64,000 nt of DNA. Source: Fallopia convolvulus. Taxonomy: Eukaryota; Streptophyta; Magnoliopsida; Caryophyllales; Polygonaceae. Positions 42,101 to 53,964 of this stretch are shown in pieces. The notes beneath the pieces are model-generated. The model worked only from the letters and a program-made list of their open reading frames with translations. It was not told the DNA's origin and searched no databases. Position numbers and translations under genes: made by a program. The DNA lies in the NCBI GenBank assembly GCA_964016875.1, contig OZ024724.1:10278501-10342500 (forward strand). Reading direction: 5' to 3'. How positions within the stretch are numbered: position 1 is the stretch's first letter; every line of letters starts with the position of its first letter.

Positions 42101-44326
42101 CACCATTTCAATTGCCCAAGTCTTAGAGAATCTTCATGAGTTTTGTCTAAAGTTTTTTTCATTTTACTTTTTAAACTTTTGGAAATTTCTTTTGATACCC
42201 CTCAGTTTTTATATCTTTTCCTTTGGTGTCCTACAAAAAAAACTTATTTTTGTTGGTACCTTTGAGGTTTTGGGTTTTTCTATTAATGCTCCTCTTCGGT
42301 TCAAAGTAGTTAAATTCAAGTTCACCATTGTGTTCCTTACCCTTGAGTTAGTAGGATTTAACTTTTAAAACACTCAAATTCATAAGCAAACTAAATCAAT
42401 TTGAATTTTAAAACAATCTTTTAGTTTTAAGGGGTTGTTTAGAAGATTGTTTACATATTCAAATTAGAATAGTTCAGTTGTGAATTTGAGTGTTTTAATA
42501 GTCAAATTCTACTAATTTAAGAGTGATGAACATAAATGAGCTTGAACTCAAGAAGGGCATCAACAAGAAAAGTCAAAAACTCAGGGTGTCAGGAGAAATA
42601 AGTTTTTTTTGGGACACTAAAAGAAAAAACAACAACTAAGAGGCACTGAAAATAAATTTTCTAAACTTTTTAAACCATTAGACAATTTACACTTATTACA
42701 GTTTGAATAAAAGTAAAACTTGATTCTATGAAGCATTATCGTGGGGAGTATATATTCACTCATTATTTGACATGTTTTTATAAATTTTAATTTTGTTAGA
42801 ACTACACCAAATCTATATTATTTGACTTAGTAATTGGATTTTGTATTAAGTGTTGAATAAAAACCTACATTAGTTGCTACTTGCTAGATTGCAAGTGTAA
42901 AGTGTTGATACTATTCGTGCATAGACAAAATTTTCTCAAAATGCAGAATAGTATCAAAATGTTGGCTTTGTAAGTAAATATAGTTATATCATGGACGTTT
43001 CTAATATACATAGAGATTTAAAGCAAGGCTTTAAGCAATTAAGTTAGTAGGAAACTAATGTGTATGTATGAATTATATTGCCAATGCAAATTTATCAAAC
43101 ACATCCTTATACTAGTACAGGAAAAAAATGATGATGATTGTAGTGCATCAATTATATTGAGAATATAAACTTCGTTCTTACATTTAAATATCATGGACAA
43201 TTTTTCTTATGGTCTTATGTTTAGAATGGATCCTCACTAGATATACTCCGTATATGCTCGGCTTTATTCCACTTCCACTAGCTGGCATCAACTCTTTTAT
43301 CAACTAAAAAAATGCTATTTATATAATATACACTTGTTATATCCATCCAAGGAGAGCGCTAAAGAAAACTAATACTACATTCGTTCTAAAATATTGTTAT
43401 TCTATGAATAATTAAGAAAAATTTTAAAGATGCTTGATTTTATTTAAAATTTCTTCGGTAATAAGTTTGCCTAATTTTAATATGTGAGAAAGAGAAAAGT
43501 TTTTATATTTTTTAAATATCTTTTAATGATAAACTTTGAAATTTTTGAATTAAATATATAGAATGATGAATATTGTTTTTTGTTTTTGTTGACAAATATT
43601 GTTGAATAGAAAAATGTGTTATAATGACAAGAAGGGAATATAGAAGAAATATAAATTGAGGCAAAGAAAACATTTATGCAAACAAATCATGGAAGGTTAG
43701 TTGATAGTCATAATTAAAGTGATAATTAACATTACCTTAATCTTGTTGGTTTGGGCAGAGTTGCTACAATTACTCTTGAAATAAGCCTCGGGCGACCTCA
43801 CTTGAACCTTGTTTTCCTTGCAAAAAGGAATCCAATGCCTCGCAAACCTGGCCGCCTCCGCGAACGCAAAGAGCGTGAGCTGGGACCCACTGTCGTCGGA
43901 GACATAGACCGAGAGCTTCTCCGGCGGGTAGTCATAGGCCAGCACCGACAATGCCGTGCTAACCACCCCCATCGGCGGCTCCTTGTAGGGGTCCGCCGTG
44001 CAGATGAATATGTCCACCGCCGGAGGGTAGTTGGGGTCGTTGGCAGCGGCTTGGGCCTTGTCCAGGTTCACCGGAAACTCTCTCCGGCGGACGGGGCGCA
44101 TCCGGAAGCTCTGGGTGGCGGCCCACTCGAAGGCGAGGACGGCGTCGGCGATGAGGAGGAGGGAGGAGAGGAGCTTGGTGTCGGAGGTGAGGAGGTTGGA
44201 AATGTGGCGGTAGAAGAAGGCGGCTAAGCCAGAGGCGTAGACGGTGGCGAAGAGGCGGTTGAAGGGTGTCCGGCGTAGTGGCTCGCACGTGTGGAGCGGT
44301 GGTGGAACGGTGGTTGAGCTATCCAT
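39162..44326 (-). CDS. Cellulose-synthase-like protein, CslG type (seven exons, 736 aa)
   Basis: Exons (minus): 44326-43736, 41927-41778, 41698-41573, 41346-40903, 40822-40475, 40327-40083, 39468-39162. All introns have GT...AG borders and all joins keep frame. Start MDSSTTVPPPLHTCEPLRR. Two N-terminal membrane helices (about 24-75) precede the catalytic domain with D144/D145 (VSDDSGS), D306xD308 (LDCDMFSND), the VED motif at D448 and Q486xxRW490, so all GT2 catalytic motifs are present. Several C-terminal membrane helices follow (about 505-730). Length and sequence fit CslG. Members of this group act in Golgi/ER membranes, and some transfer glucuronic acid to triterpenoid sapogenins (SOAP5/CSyGT type); whether this one does is inference. 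Intron 1 is 1.8 kb, and intron 6 holds a CACTA-like remnant. No defect is visible. Confidence 0.92.
39775..39870. mobile_element. CACTA-like remnant in CslG intron 6
   Basis: Begins CACTACAAAAAACAGTGG, the usual CACTA terminus, followed by repeats of GTCGCTAAA and its complement. These include the inverted pair TTTAGCGACCA-TATAG-TGGTCGCTAAA (about 39836-39862). There is no coding sequence, and the far end is not evident. Confidence 0.55.
41928..43735 (-). other. Intron 1 of the CslG gene
   Basis: 1.8 kb of AT-rich DNA with GTAATG at its 5' end and a pyrimidine/TGTAG acceptor. No coding sequence or clear transposon ends were seen. Confidence 0.8.
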
Positions 44327-45311
44327 GCCCTTCTTTCAATATAATTGGTCGGAGGTATGGGGAGTTGATATTAATTTGTAGCGAGTAGTGAGTGAGTAGT
44401 GAGTTGATAATAATTAATGTGAATCATATACAATAATTTAGGGGCCACCACTCCACTAGGCATTATTGAGTTGGGTGTTGTTACACTTACCCAGAGCCAT
44501 CATCATTTCTTAATGAAATATATATTATAATTCGTGCTGAGTTAAATTTTTGTCAGTGTGCAGCTAGTTGAACAATAAAATAGGCTCTGTAGGTAAATAT
44601 ATTATAAGATTAGACGGTACTGAGATACATACAACTTTTATGTAAGGCTTGTTTGTATAGTTGTATGGAATATTATCTTGTCAAAAAAAAATCTAGTATA
44701 AGGAGCCTTTATGTAGAGCTCGCATGGCAATAAATCGCTTATCACTTAAATTAATAATGCATGCTTTATAGTTCAAATCAAGTTATGGTAGAATATCGTT
44801 CAGATTTAGGTCAATTTAGCGGGTCAACAACACCAAATTTTTATAATTATTAAAATAATAATTATAATTAAATAATATTATTATGAGATCTTTTAATATT
44901 TAAAAATAAATGTTATATTTTTCTCAAAACAAATAATTCAAGTCAATTAATTGAGTTTCGAATTTCAACCCAATAACAAATATGGTTAGTCAGGTTCAAA
45001 TCTTTCTATAACCTATTAATTTTTAGAACGTGTTTCAACTCTAAAAATTTCAAACGACTTAGATTGGGTTAAGTTGTGACCACTCTACATATTTCTAATG
45101 TCATTTCCAACAGCTTCCCCATATTGTTGGAAATTGTGTATTTGAAGAATTTGACCTATTTTTTTTCCTACAACAACTTCCCTATCCAATTCTCTATAAT
45201 GGAGTAAGAGGGAAAAAAAGTAGCGAGTCTTCCCTAAATTTAGAGAATTCTCCAATTTCAAAGTTGATTCTCCATTTTTATTTTTGTTTTCTTATGAAAA
45301 GATAAATTACA
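44327..45311 (-). promoter_or_regulatory. Upstream region of the CslG gene
   Basis: About 1 kb of AT-rich DNA between the CslG start codon and CACTA-like sequence. It presumably contains the promoter, but I cannot place a TATA box or start site with confidence. No genes seen. Confidence 0.4.
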
Positions 45312-46757
45312 CACTACTACAATTGAGGTCTTTTGTAGCGGCTAAAAACTACTACTAGAAGATAAAAAAAAGGCCACAAAAGGCTTAAGGCTACAGTTTT
45401 CCAACCGCTTCATCTGCTCGCACTGCCTTAGATCTATTGTGGCAGTTTTTAAAGGTAAGATGGAGGTTTCCAAGCGCCATATATAGCCGCTGCAATAGAG
45501 TTCCGCACTCGTTGTTATACCATCTAATGCGGCAGTTTTTGCATTGTTTATTGCAATGGTTTCTTACACAATCGCGACATTTTTGCTAGACAAGTGCGAC
45601 AAATTTGCTTGACAAGTACAATGGTTTTGCCATTTTTTTAGAGAATTTTCTCACTGTTCTAGCAATTTCATTATTGACATTTTAATTTGTCTGCAAATTT
45701 TTTATTAAATTCCTACTATATGAAATGTTTTAGTACATGTACACATACAAAAATCACAAATCTCAATAAAAATGAGATACCATAAAAGTATCACACCATA
45801 AATAATTACATAGAGAATATTTCCAACTTGAATTTGCTAACGGTTCACCAAGCAAATCCAAGTGTTTACAACTTCACAAGCCAAAAGCAAACAATTCAAT
45901 ACAAATTTCAATATTCTAATGCATCAAATATTCAAACATAAGAGAAAGAGACGATGTTTGAAAACACTATTGTCGACAGATCGAACTTCAAAACAGAAAT
46001 TGAATAAAAAGATGAATAATTTTGGCAACAAACCAATTGGTGAAGAATTCGACAATTGCAAAACTAGCACGTGTTTCACAAAGAACGGATTTGAAACTGG
46101 AAACATTTAGATCGACCGCGAAGTCAAGAGGATCAGAAATATGACTAATTGTACGGAGACCCGAACGCGATCCAAATGAAGGGAAGACTCTAGGGAACCA
46201 ACCTTCACTGACATGAAGTATTTTAATTGGAAACCATAAATATTGATTTGAGTATACTTAGCAAAAGAAAACCCTAATCAAAGATAAACCTAAACAAGTT
46301 AATGAATGACTCATAATTTTAGCTCTTATGGCAAGTTCAGCAAAAGGTCAAAGGCCGACGACTAGGGAAAAACATAGCACCTTAGGCAAAAGGCGGCAAC
46401 TAAGGCGAAGGTTGGCATCTAAGGCGAAGGCTGCCGTCTAGGGCGAAAGAGTGAATATGCAAGGAGGGCATGGAATGGTCTAACAAGGAGAGGAGTAAAT
46501 TTATTTTAGTATATCTTTTACCTCATTTATTTTTCCTTACAATTTTTTTATTTTGGAAAATAGCGCCTAACCCACCCGCGCCCACCCTTTATACTGAAAA
46601 TTATAAAAAACCACCACCATAGGCCAAATAACGGCTACTACACATCCGCTAAACTAGCTTTATTCATATGCATGTATAGTCAAAATCGCTACCTAAACCA
46701 TAGCAAAAGCATAAATCACTCCAACAACTGCTGCAAGCTAAGCCGCTACAGCCAACG
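45312..46757. mobile_element. CACTA-like non-autonomous sequence upstream of CslG
   Basis: Starts CACTACTACAATTGAGGTC with subterminal GCGGCTA/TAGCCGC-type motifs (TTTTGTAGCGGCT, TATATAGCCGCTGCAATAG, AAGCCGCTACAGCC) distributed at both ends. CACTA elements have CACTA termini and subterminal repeats of this kind. The right end is not defined, no transposase is visible, and the small ORF 45862-46110 is not recognised. The limits are approximate. Confidence 0.45.
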
Positions 46758-46798
46758 CTCCAATAGGTTGTTTCTTTATGGAAAAACTCATTCAAACA

Positions 46799-47335
46799 TT
46801 AAATCGGAACATCTTTGTGAATAATACAAAGCAAGCTAGAAGGTAACAATTCAACATTAAAACAAATAAAACGATTGTCTGGTCTCCAAGAAGCCAACCA
46901 ATGCGCAGTTGCATTTTCGTTTCTTCGAGCAAACTTCCATTCACACTTTCTGAATTCCCAGCCACGTGCTAAAATTCTCGCCACCAAAATGCCAATAAGC
47001 ATACGAGGCAGAACACCTTTCCTGATTTTTGTGATCAAAGCTAAACAATCAGATTCAAAGATGACATTTGAGAAACCAACTTCAATCGCAACTTCCATAG
47101 CCCATAAAATAGCCTCAGCTTCAGCTACCTTCACTGACGACCCTTGTTGAATGCACTGAGCGCCAGCAAAGATCACACAAGATAAATGATCCCTATCAAT
47201 AATACCAATTCCACAATCAGGACCATTAGCAGAAGCATCATAGTTTATCTTTACTACACCCTCCTCTAGTTTCGCCCATTTAGCAGAATTAGACACCTCT
47301 AAAGGCCTATGTACATGTTCCACCCTTTCCAGAAG
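46799..47335 (-). pseudogene. LINE C-terminal RNase H-like domain
   Basis: 174-codon frame with VVKINYDASANGPDCGIGI, VAEAEAILWAMEVA, VIFESDCLALITKI and NENATAHWLASW, an RNase H-like domain of the type at the end of plant non-LTR retrotransposons. The coding sequence is cut at about 47335, where Athila gag sequence begins. The RT of what is probably the same LINE continues at 62689. Confidence 0.85.
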
Positions 47336-47337
47336 CG

Positions 47338-47640
47338 TTGAAAGAGACCCGGAAGCTAGAGAATGAAAATGAATTGTTTGAGATGTTCAACAAATGTGAG
47401 GTAAACATTCCTTTACTTAACTTGATTAAAAGCATTCCTAGATATACTAAGTTTTTGAAAGAATTGTGCACCATAAAAAGAACCCAAAAGCTTAAAAGGA
47501 AACAGAAAATCTCTGTAAGTGAACATGTGTATGTTGTGTTTCAAAGGCGCATGCCTCAGAAATGTGGTGACCCTGGCATGTTCACTATTCCTTGCATAAT
47601 TGGTGAAACAAAAAATTCCTTACGAGATTTAGAACGATGA
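47338..47640 (+). pseudogene. Athila gag-protease fragment
   Basis: About 100 codons with VNIPLLNLIKSIPRYTKFLKEL, SVSEHVYVVFQRRMP, KCGDPGMFTIPCIIGET, the conserved stretch upstream of the Athila protease. Protease, RT, RNase H and integrase are absent; 285 bases later comes the polypurine tract. A deleted plus-strand Athila without its 5' LTR. Confidence 0.85.
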
Positions 47641-47925
47641 TGCAAGCTTATGGTAGTCTAGTTTTCATGGCTGATTTTGAGTGAAACACATACCTTAAAC
47701 ACTAAAGAGTTTGAGTACAAACACATTTACTTTGGTGAAGTCTAGAATGAATGGATGGTCTTTTCTCTTTGCTTGTTATAATGCATGCTAGGAAGTCTTG
47801 GTCTGGTTTTGATTATATGTGAAATGCTTGTTTGATTATGAGATGGATGCATGATTGCATTTCTGTGGTGTGTTTTGGATTTATGCCTTGCTTGAGGACA
47901 AGCAAGGGTTAAGTATGGGGGAATT
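47641..47925 (+). promoter_or_regulatory. Deleted Athila 3' region, hairpin and polypurine tract
   Basis: CTTGCTTG-AGGA-CAAGCAAG forms a perfect 8-bp-stem hairpin at 47887-47906. AAGTATGGGGGAATT (47911-47925) directly precedes the LTR start TGATAGC (47926). Upstream is non-coding. Confidence 0.75.
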
Positions 47926-49275
47926 TGATAGCTTGCATATAGGAGTAGTTTAGATGCATGTTTTATGTAAGTTTTAGCTAGTTTTAGATTGGTTTTTGTT
48001 TAGTTTCTAAGTTTTGGTGTTGTTGGGTAGATTGCGCTTGTTTGCTTGGTTTTGCAGGTTTGTAGGTTTGTGAGCAAAAGCGGGAAGAGTTTTAGTTGAT
48101 TATGGTGGTGGTTAGAAGAGTTGAAGGAAGCTAGGAGGTGGTAGAAAGGAGCGTTGAAGAGTCGAGGTGAAGACCAAGAGTAGAGGGATTACGCCACTTG
48201 CAACCGAGGATGCAACCTGAGTAATCCTGGCTGAGACGGATTGCGTGGGTTGGGAGCACAAAGGGGGGCCGCGCAATATGGAGGGTAACCCGCGCAATTG
48301 GCTTTTCACGCGGACATGGGCCGACGACATTTGGGCTTGGCTTTTTGGGCTTGGTTGTTTATTTGTCCGAAATTGTGTTTAATTGTAGGGTTTGGAGGAT
48401 TGTTTTGGGAGACATATTTAAGTTCTTGTTAGTTTATCTTTTATGATAACATTGATCATACTTTTGGAGGCTAAGGGTTTTTCTCTCTAGAGGCGAAACT
48501 TTAAACCTTTGTAAGTTTTTATTAATTTCAATTATGCATTGCTAAATTCCTTTGTGTTTGGCTAGTTATTGAAATCATGATCTGCATATTTTTGTGAGGT
48601 TCGATTGATTCTCAACAAACTTGAATAGAATTTATTCCCTGTGCTTAACTGAATCTAAACTGGGGTTTTGTTAAATTAGATACCTAATTGGATTTCTAGT
48701 TATAACTGAATCTTATTAATTACCGGCCAGAGTTAATTTGATCAAGAGTATACTTTAATCAATTTAGTACCGGTTGGACTAGTTGGTTAAAGAAGGGAAT
48801 ATATTTACAAGTCACTTAGATGTCTGGTTGCTCTGAGTGTTTGTTTCTATTGATAACTTGAATCGTTATGTTGTTGTCTAATTAAATCTAGAAGGTCTTC
48901 TAGGTTGTTAGAGATTAGTGTTGTTAGACTGGTAGTTCTATCAACTAAATCTGAAGTATGGATCATAATCCACAATAGATTTTCAAGTGAGAAGAGAATC
49001 AAGAGCATTGATGATCAACAAATCAATGTCATGATGGATTTAACTAGTTAAACACGCTTGTCTTTCATATTTTGCAATCAACTTTTGCATTCATATTTAC
49101 TTTTTAGTTTTCATATTAGTTTAGATAAATCAATCAAAAAACCCCTTTTGGTTACTTGGCATTCAAGTAATAACGCACATACACGAGTCCTTGTGGGATC
49201 GACCCTTGCTTAGCATTCTACTTAGTTTGGTTAAGTTATGATTCTTTGGTAGGTATTAACGACCACGAAAATACC
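47926..49275 (+). repeat. 3' LTR of the deleted plus-strand Athila (last six bases at 62683-62688)
   Basis: Starts TGATAGCTTGC after the polypurine tract. The 3' part has the usual Athila LTR wording (GTCCTTGTGGGATCGACCC, TAGGTATTAACGACCACG). The complete Athila inserted near its end: ATACC at 49271-49275 is repeated at 62678-62682, followed by TCATCA, which closes the LTR. Total length about 1356 bp. Confidence 0.8.
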
Positions 49276-50776
49276 TGTTGAAAGGGTTTCCCGACAACAA
49301 ATAAATTTGTAGTCAAGACCCCGCTGAGTACAGGGAGGTCAGGTTCGTCCACGGGAATTAGAAGAATCTATGTCTAGCTACTAATCCTAATAAAAGAAAA
49401 CAAAAGAAAGCAAAACACTCCAACAGTCGCTCGGCACCGACCCACAACAGGTAGAAACCGACCAACAACTCAACACAAACGCAGGAGACAAACAAGAGAG
49501 ACAGACGCTCGGCACCGACCTACAAGTGGTCGTTACCGACCTATCCGGGTATGAGAAAATTCCGAGAAACCAAATTAAAGAAGATCTAGAGCAAATGATT
49601 CACCACAACAAGTTTATGCATGCAAACATGAATCAAAATCAACCATAAATAATCCCATGAATGACTTTCGTCATGATAAATCAAGTAAAAATCTTAACTT
49701 TCATAAAGATCTAAACTTGCAACCCTACTTGTTTCCTAAAGGTTTAACTTTCGTTTCAACCAAATATAATCCAAATTCACAACTAAATCTTTCGATTCAC
49801 TCATAAACATGAACATGCTTTGACTTTCATCAAGGAATTGATAGCAAACAAGAGGATAATAGATAGAGATTAAAAGAGATGGTTCATTCAAATATTCATG
49901 CTTTAATCATGCACAACCCGTCGGGTTTCACCCCAACCCTAGAAAGTAGACTACTCAAGATCCATGAAACAATCAACAATCATAAACGAAAGAGAAGACA
50001 TGATTCAAATCCAAACAAACTTCAATTCAAAAGAAAACTTACAAACTTACGTAAACCTCCAAGTCTCTCTAATTGTCCAAGAGCTTGGAATCAAAGAAAA
50101 CATAAAAAAAAAACCAAACTTGCAACTCGTTCCGTTCTCCACAAATAACCCTAAAAAAACGTCTCTCCAATCAGCCTCCCCCCTGAAATAAAACCCTAGA
50201 GATCCTTATATAGTGGTAGAAATAAATCTATAAGGAAACTAAAACCTATCTTAAAAAGGCCCATAAATAAAACAATTACTAAACCAAACTTAATGCGCAA
50301 GTAAAATTTCCGCAACACATGGAGTGGGTCGTCACCGACCTCTGGCTGCACTTGATCTCTTAATTTCTTGCTCAAAACTTGCTCCAATGCTTGGCTTGCC
50401 TTCATTGTTCCTTCTTCAATCACTCTTGGCCTTCTAAGACGTCCTTTAGCTCCTTCTTTAAGCACTTAGATCTTGAAATCTTCACTCTTAAATCATCAAA
50501 CCTTCAAATGACTTCTAACATTGACTCTTGCTCTTCTATCGATATCACCACCAAACAACTTCTAGCACCACCTCCTAGAAAGCTTGAAAAACCAAAATAT
50601 CTCCTCTTCAACGCTTCAAAGACCTACAAAACATCAAATAAACTTATGTAGAATCCATATCTTAAGATAATATGAAAACCCACAAAAAATGACTCAAAGC
50701 AACTCAATAAACTTAGAAAAGACTCAATCCTAACTAGAAAACTACCCATGCAAACTAACCAAAAAGTGCGACATCA
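49276..50776 (-). repeat. 3' LTR of complete Athila
   Basis: 1501 bp; on the minus strand TGATGTCGC (50776) to CCCTTTCAACA (49276). A TATA box (CTATATAAG) lies at 50205-50213. It contains CTCGGCACCGACC and GGTCGTCACCGACC palindromes. Confidence 0.95.
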
Positions 50777-50813
50777 AAATACCCCATACTTAGACTTGCT
50801 TGTCCTCAAGCAA
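50777..50813 (-). promoter_or_regulatory. Athila polypurine tract with hairpin
   Basis: The minus strand reads AAGTATGGGGTATTT before the LTR start; TTGCTTG-AGGA-CAAGCAA forms a hairpin at 50796-50813, as in the two other Athila elements. Confidence 0.8.
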
Positions 50814-52309
50814 TCACTTAGCATGCATCAAGACCAATAAACAAAACTCAAGAATCATCTTATAGAAAAAAAAAAGCACAAGTAGAATAGTGAGCAAACG
50901 ACTTCCACATCCTAGCATACATGAACATTCCAAGCAATCACAATCCAACCTCACCAAGGAATGTATTTCACTCAACTCTCAAAGTGTTTAGGGTATAGCA
51001 ATGATCTCTCGACTCAAATTCCAAGCACAAAACCGCATAGTCAATGGAACTTATATAAACAAACTCTCCACCGAAGAAGTCAAAACAAGTCAAATCATCA
51101 AATGAACTCGGGTGGCTCAATAAAAACTTCAAAGAAGTCTCTGTTCGGCCGGGTTGTAATGGGGCTCGGTGAAAACAAAGGGTGTGGAAATAATTTGGCC
51201 TTGTGGTGCTAACTAATCCGAGAATCAAAACTCCTAGACTATACATCACTCATCCAACGTTCTTTCCTCTTCTTCAATCACCAAACACTTAAACTTTACA
51301 ATGCACTTTCCTTTTTCACCTATCATCATTCGTCTTTCTTCTATTCTTTTGAAGGCCTTGGACTCTTACACTTATTATATGGAACTTCTCTCTGTTTTTT
51401 TTTTTACTGGGGTGGTCGGCACCGACCCACTTTGGGTCGGCACCGAGCTACATACATGCACTTTCGAGTCCAAAAACACTTCATTCCTTTTGATTCTCAA
51501 AGACAACACTCTTAATCTACCTTCCATAATCTCTTCGTTCTTCACCCATTCAAATCATAACAATTTTCAACAATCTTCTTCTAAGTCCTAATTCCCGGAT
51601 TAAAGAGGTCAAGCTTATCATGGCTAGGGAACTTTTGTGGAGCTAGAAATAGGCTTTAAGCTCAAAAATAAGGGCTACAAAAGGAGGAATCATGTATAGG
51701 TAGGAAAAGGAATATAATAGGCTTATAAAAAATGAGTTCAAAATCATTTGATTCAATCAAGTAATGAGCATATCTTCATTGGTCTCAAATTTTAAAATAA
51801 CCATGCCATTGTCAATTGGTATATTTGCACTTGGAAGAGTATTTCACACATGAAAGAGAAAGGAGTAAAAGTGTACATCCTTTATAGGCCAAAGATATCT
51901 CACTTAGGTTCACTTTTTTGTTGGATTGCTTTTACTTAGAAATATGTATGCTCAATTTTCATTATAAGCTCAAAACTCAAAAAGCAAGATCATGGTTTAG
52001 GTGATTCTTAAAGCATGTCATTGGGTTTACATGATAATGCAAGCAATTTCCGTCCTAGAACATCTAAGGAATAGGGCATTTATCCATCTAAAAAAAATTC
52101 CAAAAGAAAAAGACTCAAAACAAGACTAAACACGACTAAACACATATTAACACAAAACAACACATAACTCAAACAAATAAAGACTCTAACAAGTAATCTC
52201 CCAAACCACCCCATACTTAAACATCAATGTCCCCATTGATTAAGAAAGTAAAGAGAAAGGAAAGAGAACTTACTAGGACACAACTTGAAGCGTTGACAAA
52301 GAAGGAGAA
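50814..52309 (-). other. Athila 3' untranslated region
   Basis: 1.5 kb, A-rich, with no convincing frame. Two GGTCGGCACCGA(C/G) palindromes lie at 51416-51450. Confidence 0.65.
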
Positions 52310-53964
52310 TCATTCTTGAGGAGGTTGAGGAGGTGGTGGGGCTTGGTAAAGGTATTGCTCCAACCAATGGTTGAAATCCTCTTGAGCTTCCCATCTTGCA
52401 ACATCCTCTTTATGGTCTTCATAATACTCAATGCAGAAGTCGTGGAGCTCTTGTTGGTGGTTGACGAATTGGTTGTGGTGGTGGTTTAGTTCTCCATAAA
52501 GATGGTGTTGGTGAAGCATAAGAGCATCCATTTTCGCCGAAAGAAGAGAGATGTCAGGGTTACCGCCCGAACTTGAACCCGTATGGTACGTGCCTTGTCC
52601 TTGAAAGTGTGAGCCACCGAACCCATCAAAGCCATATGGATGTGGATAGTAAGGGACCATGTCAGACTGAGGTCCCATTGTGTAGTCCATCGGGTCGACA
52701 CCGGGCTGGTTGTTGTAATTGTTGTCCATTGGAGGATCGCCACCGACCCCATAATGGTCGTCGCCGAGCGGGTGATGGTCATCACCGACCCTCTGGTGGT
52801 CGTCACCGACCTCCCCAGCATGGCCCCTTGGTGAGTCCGACTCGGAAGATGCTCCTCTTGGCCGTGGATTGGGTATGGCTCGGCGGAATCTGCTGGGCTG
52901 GCGTCTAATCTTCTCATCATCTTGGACTTTGGCTCTCAAAGGGTAAGGAGCGGGGGCCCAGACATCATACCAATTAAGGAGATAGAAAAGCTTGAGATTC
53001 TCCTCGGTAAGCACCACATCATGAGTCTCATGTTTGCTAATATAGAACTTGTTGATGTAGCCGGTAGAAGATGGAGCAATCACCTTAGATTCAAGAAATA
53101 CTTGACGTCCATAGCAATGACCGGTCTTGAAGAGTAAGCGGAAAGGTTGACCTTTAAGGCCTTTGCAAGAATAGCTACAAGCCACCCAAAGTAGGTAGTA
53201 GTGTGAGTCTTTTGGCTTTGGTGGTTGATGACGGCCGTAGCATACTCGAATCCCAAGTTCATGTGAATGGTTGGCTCGTAGAGCATGGTGGATAAGCATG
53301 CAATTTCTTGCTTGTGTGGGCGTGAGAGCTCATATCGTGGCCAAATGGTGGAGCCCAAGATGCGAAGGATAATCCGGAAAACCGGACTTGCAATGAATTT
53401 TCCAGGAAGGTGGTTGGTGGGATACTCTTCTTTGCCGGTGATATATTGCCACAACTCTTCGGCGGGGAAGTCCGTTTGTTTGTAGGAGCCGGGTGGGGCA
53501 CGAAAACCTAAAAGCTTGTTGAATTTCTTGATGTTCATCTCATGCTCCTTATTACCAAGTTGGAAAGTGACCTTGGAGAGGTTGAAATCGTCTTCATTCC
53601 GGTATAAGCGGAAATTAGACATGAATTCACATGTTAGCGCCACATAATGCTCCTCGATAGGATGTAGAATGAGGTGTTGAACACCGATCCAAGAGAAGGC
53701 CTCAATCACCTCTCTATGAACACCGATCTTGTTGGCGCCGACCCGTTGATAAGCTCTTACACTCACATCACCGTCCCACATCTCAAGAAACCGAGCTTTT
53801 TGATCTTCTGAGTAAAAACACCACCGTATCCACTTTTTGCTTGTTCTTCTTTTGCTTCTTGGTTTGGTGACTAGAGGATGAAGCCATTGTCCTACAAAAG
53901 ATTCAACAACTTTCCAAAATAATTTCCATAGTTTGAAAGAACAAGGCCAAGACACAAGACACAC
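52310..53964 (-). pseudogene. ATHILA ORF-1-type third gene (env position), one frameshift
   Basis: The first part (53964-53080, 294 codons) has the character of the Arabidopsis retrotransposon ORF-1 (ATHILA, PF03078) family: KARFLEMWDGDVSVRAYQR, FEYATAVINHQSQKTH, YFGWLVAILAKAL. A second frame (53299-52310) continues with FLESKVIAPSSTGYINKFYI, NLKLFYLLNWYDVWAP and a low-complexity His/Gln/Pro-rich tail. The frames switch near 53090-53110. The role of this gene is unknown; it sits where some elements carry an envelope-like gene. I see no clear signal peptide and no strong membrane segment. The family assignment is from memory. The tail (52740-52810) holds several GGTCGnnnCCGACC motifs. Confidence 0.7.

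Noticed and set aside
43751..44227. 158-codon plus-strand frame
   Set aside because: Antisense to CslG exon 1 and a product of its GC-rich codons.
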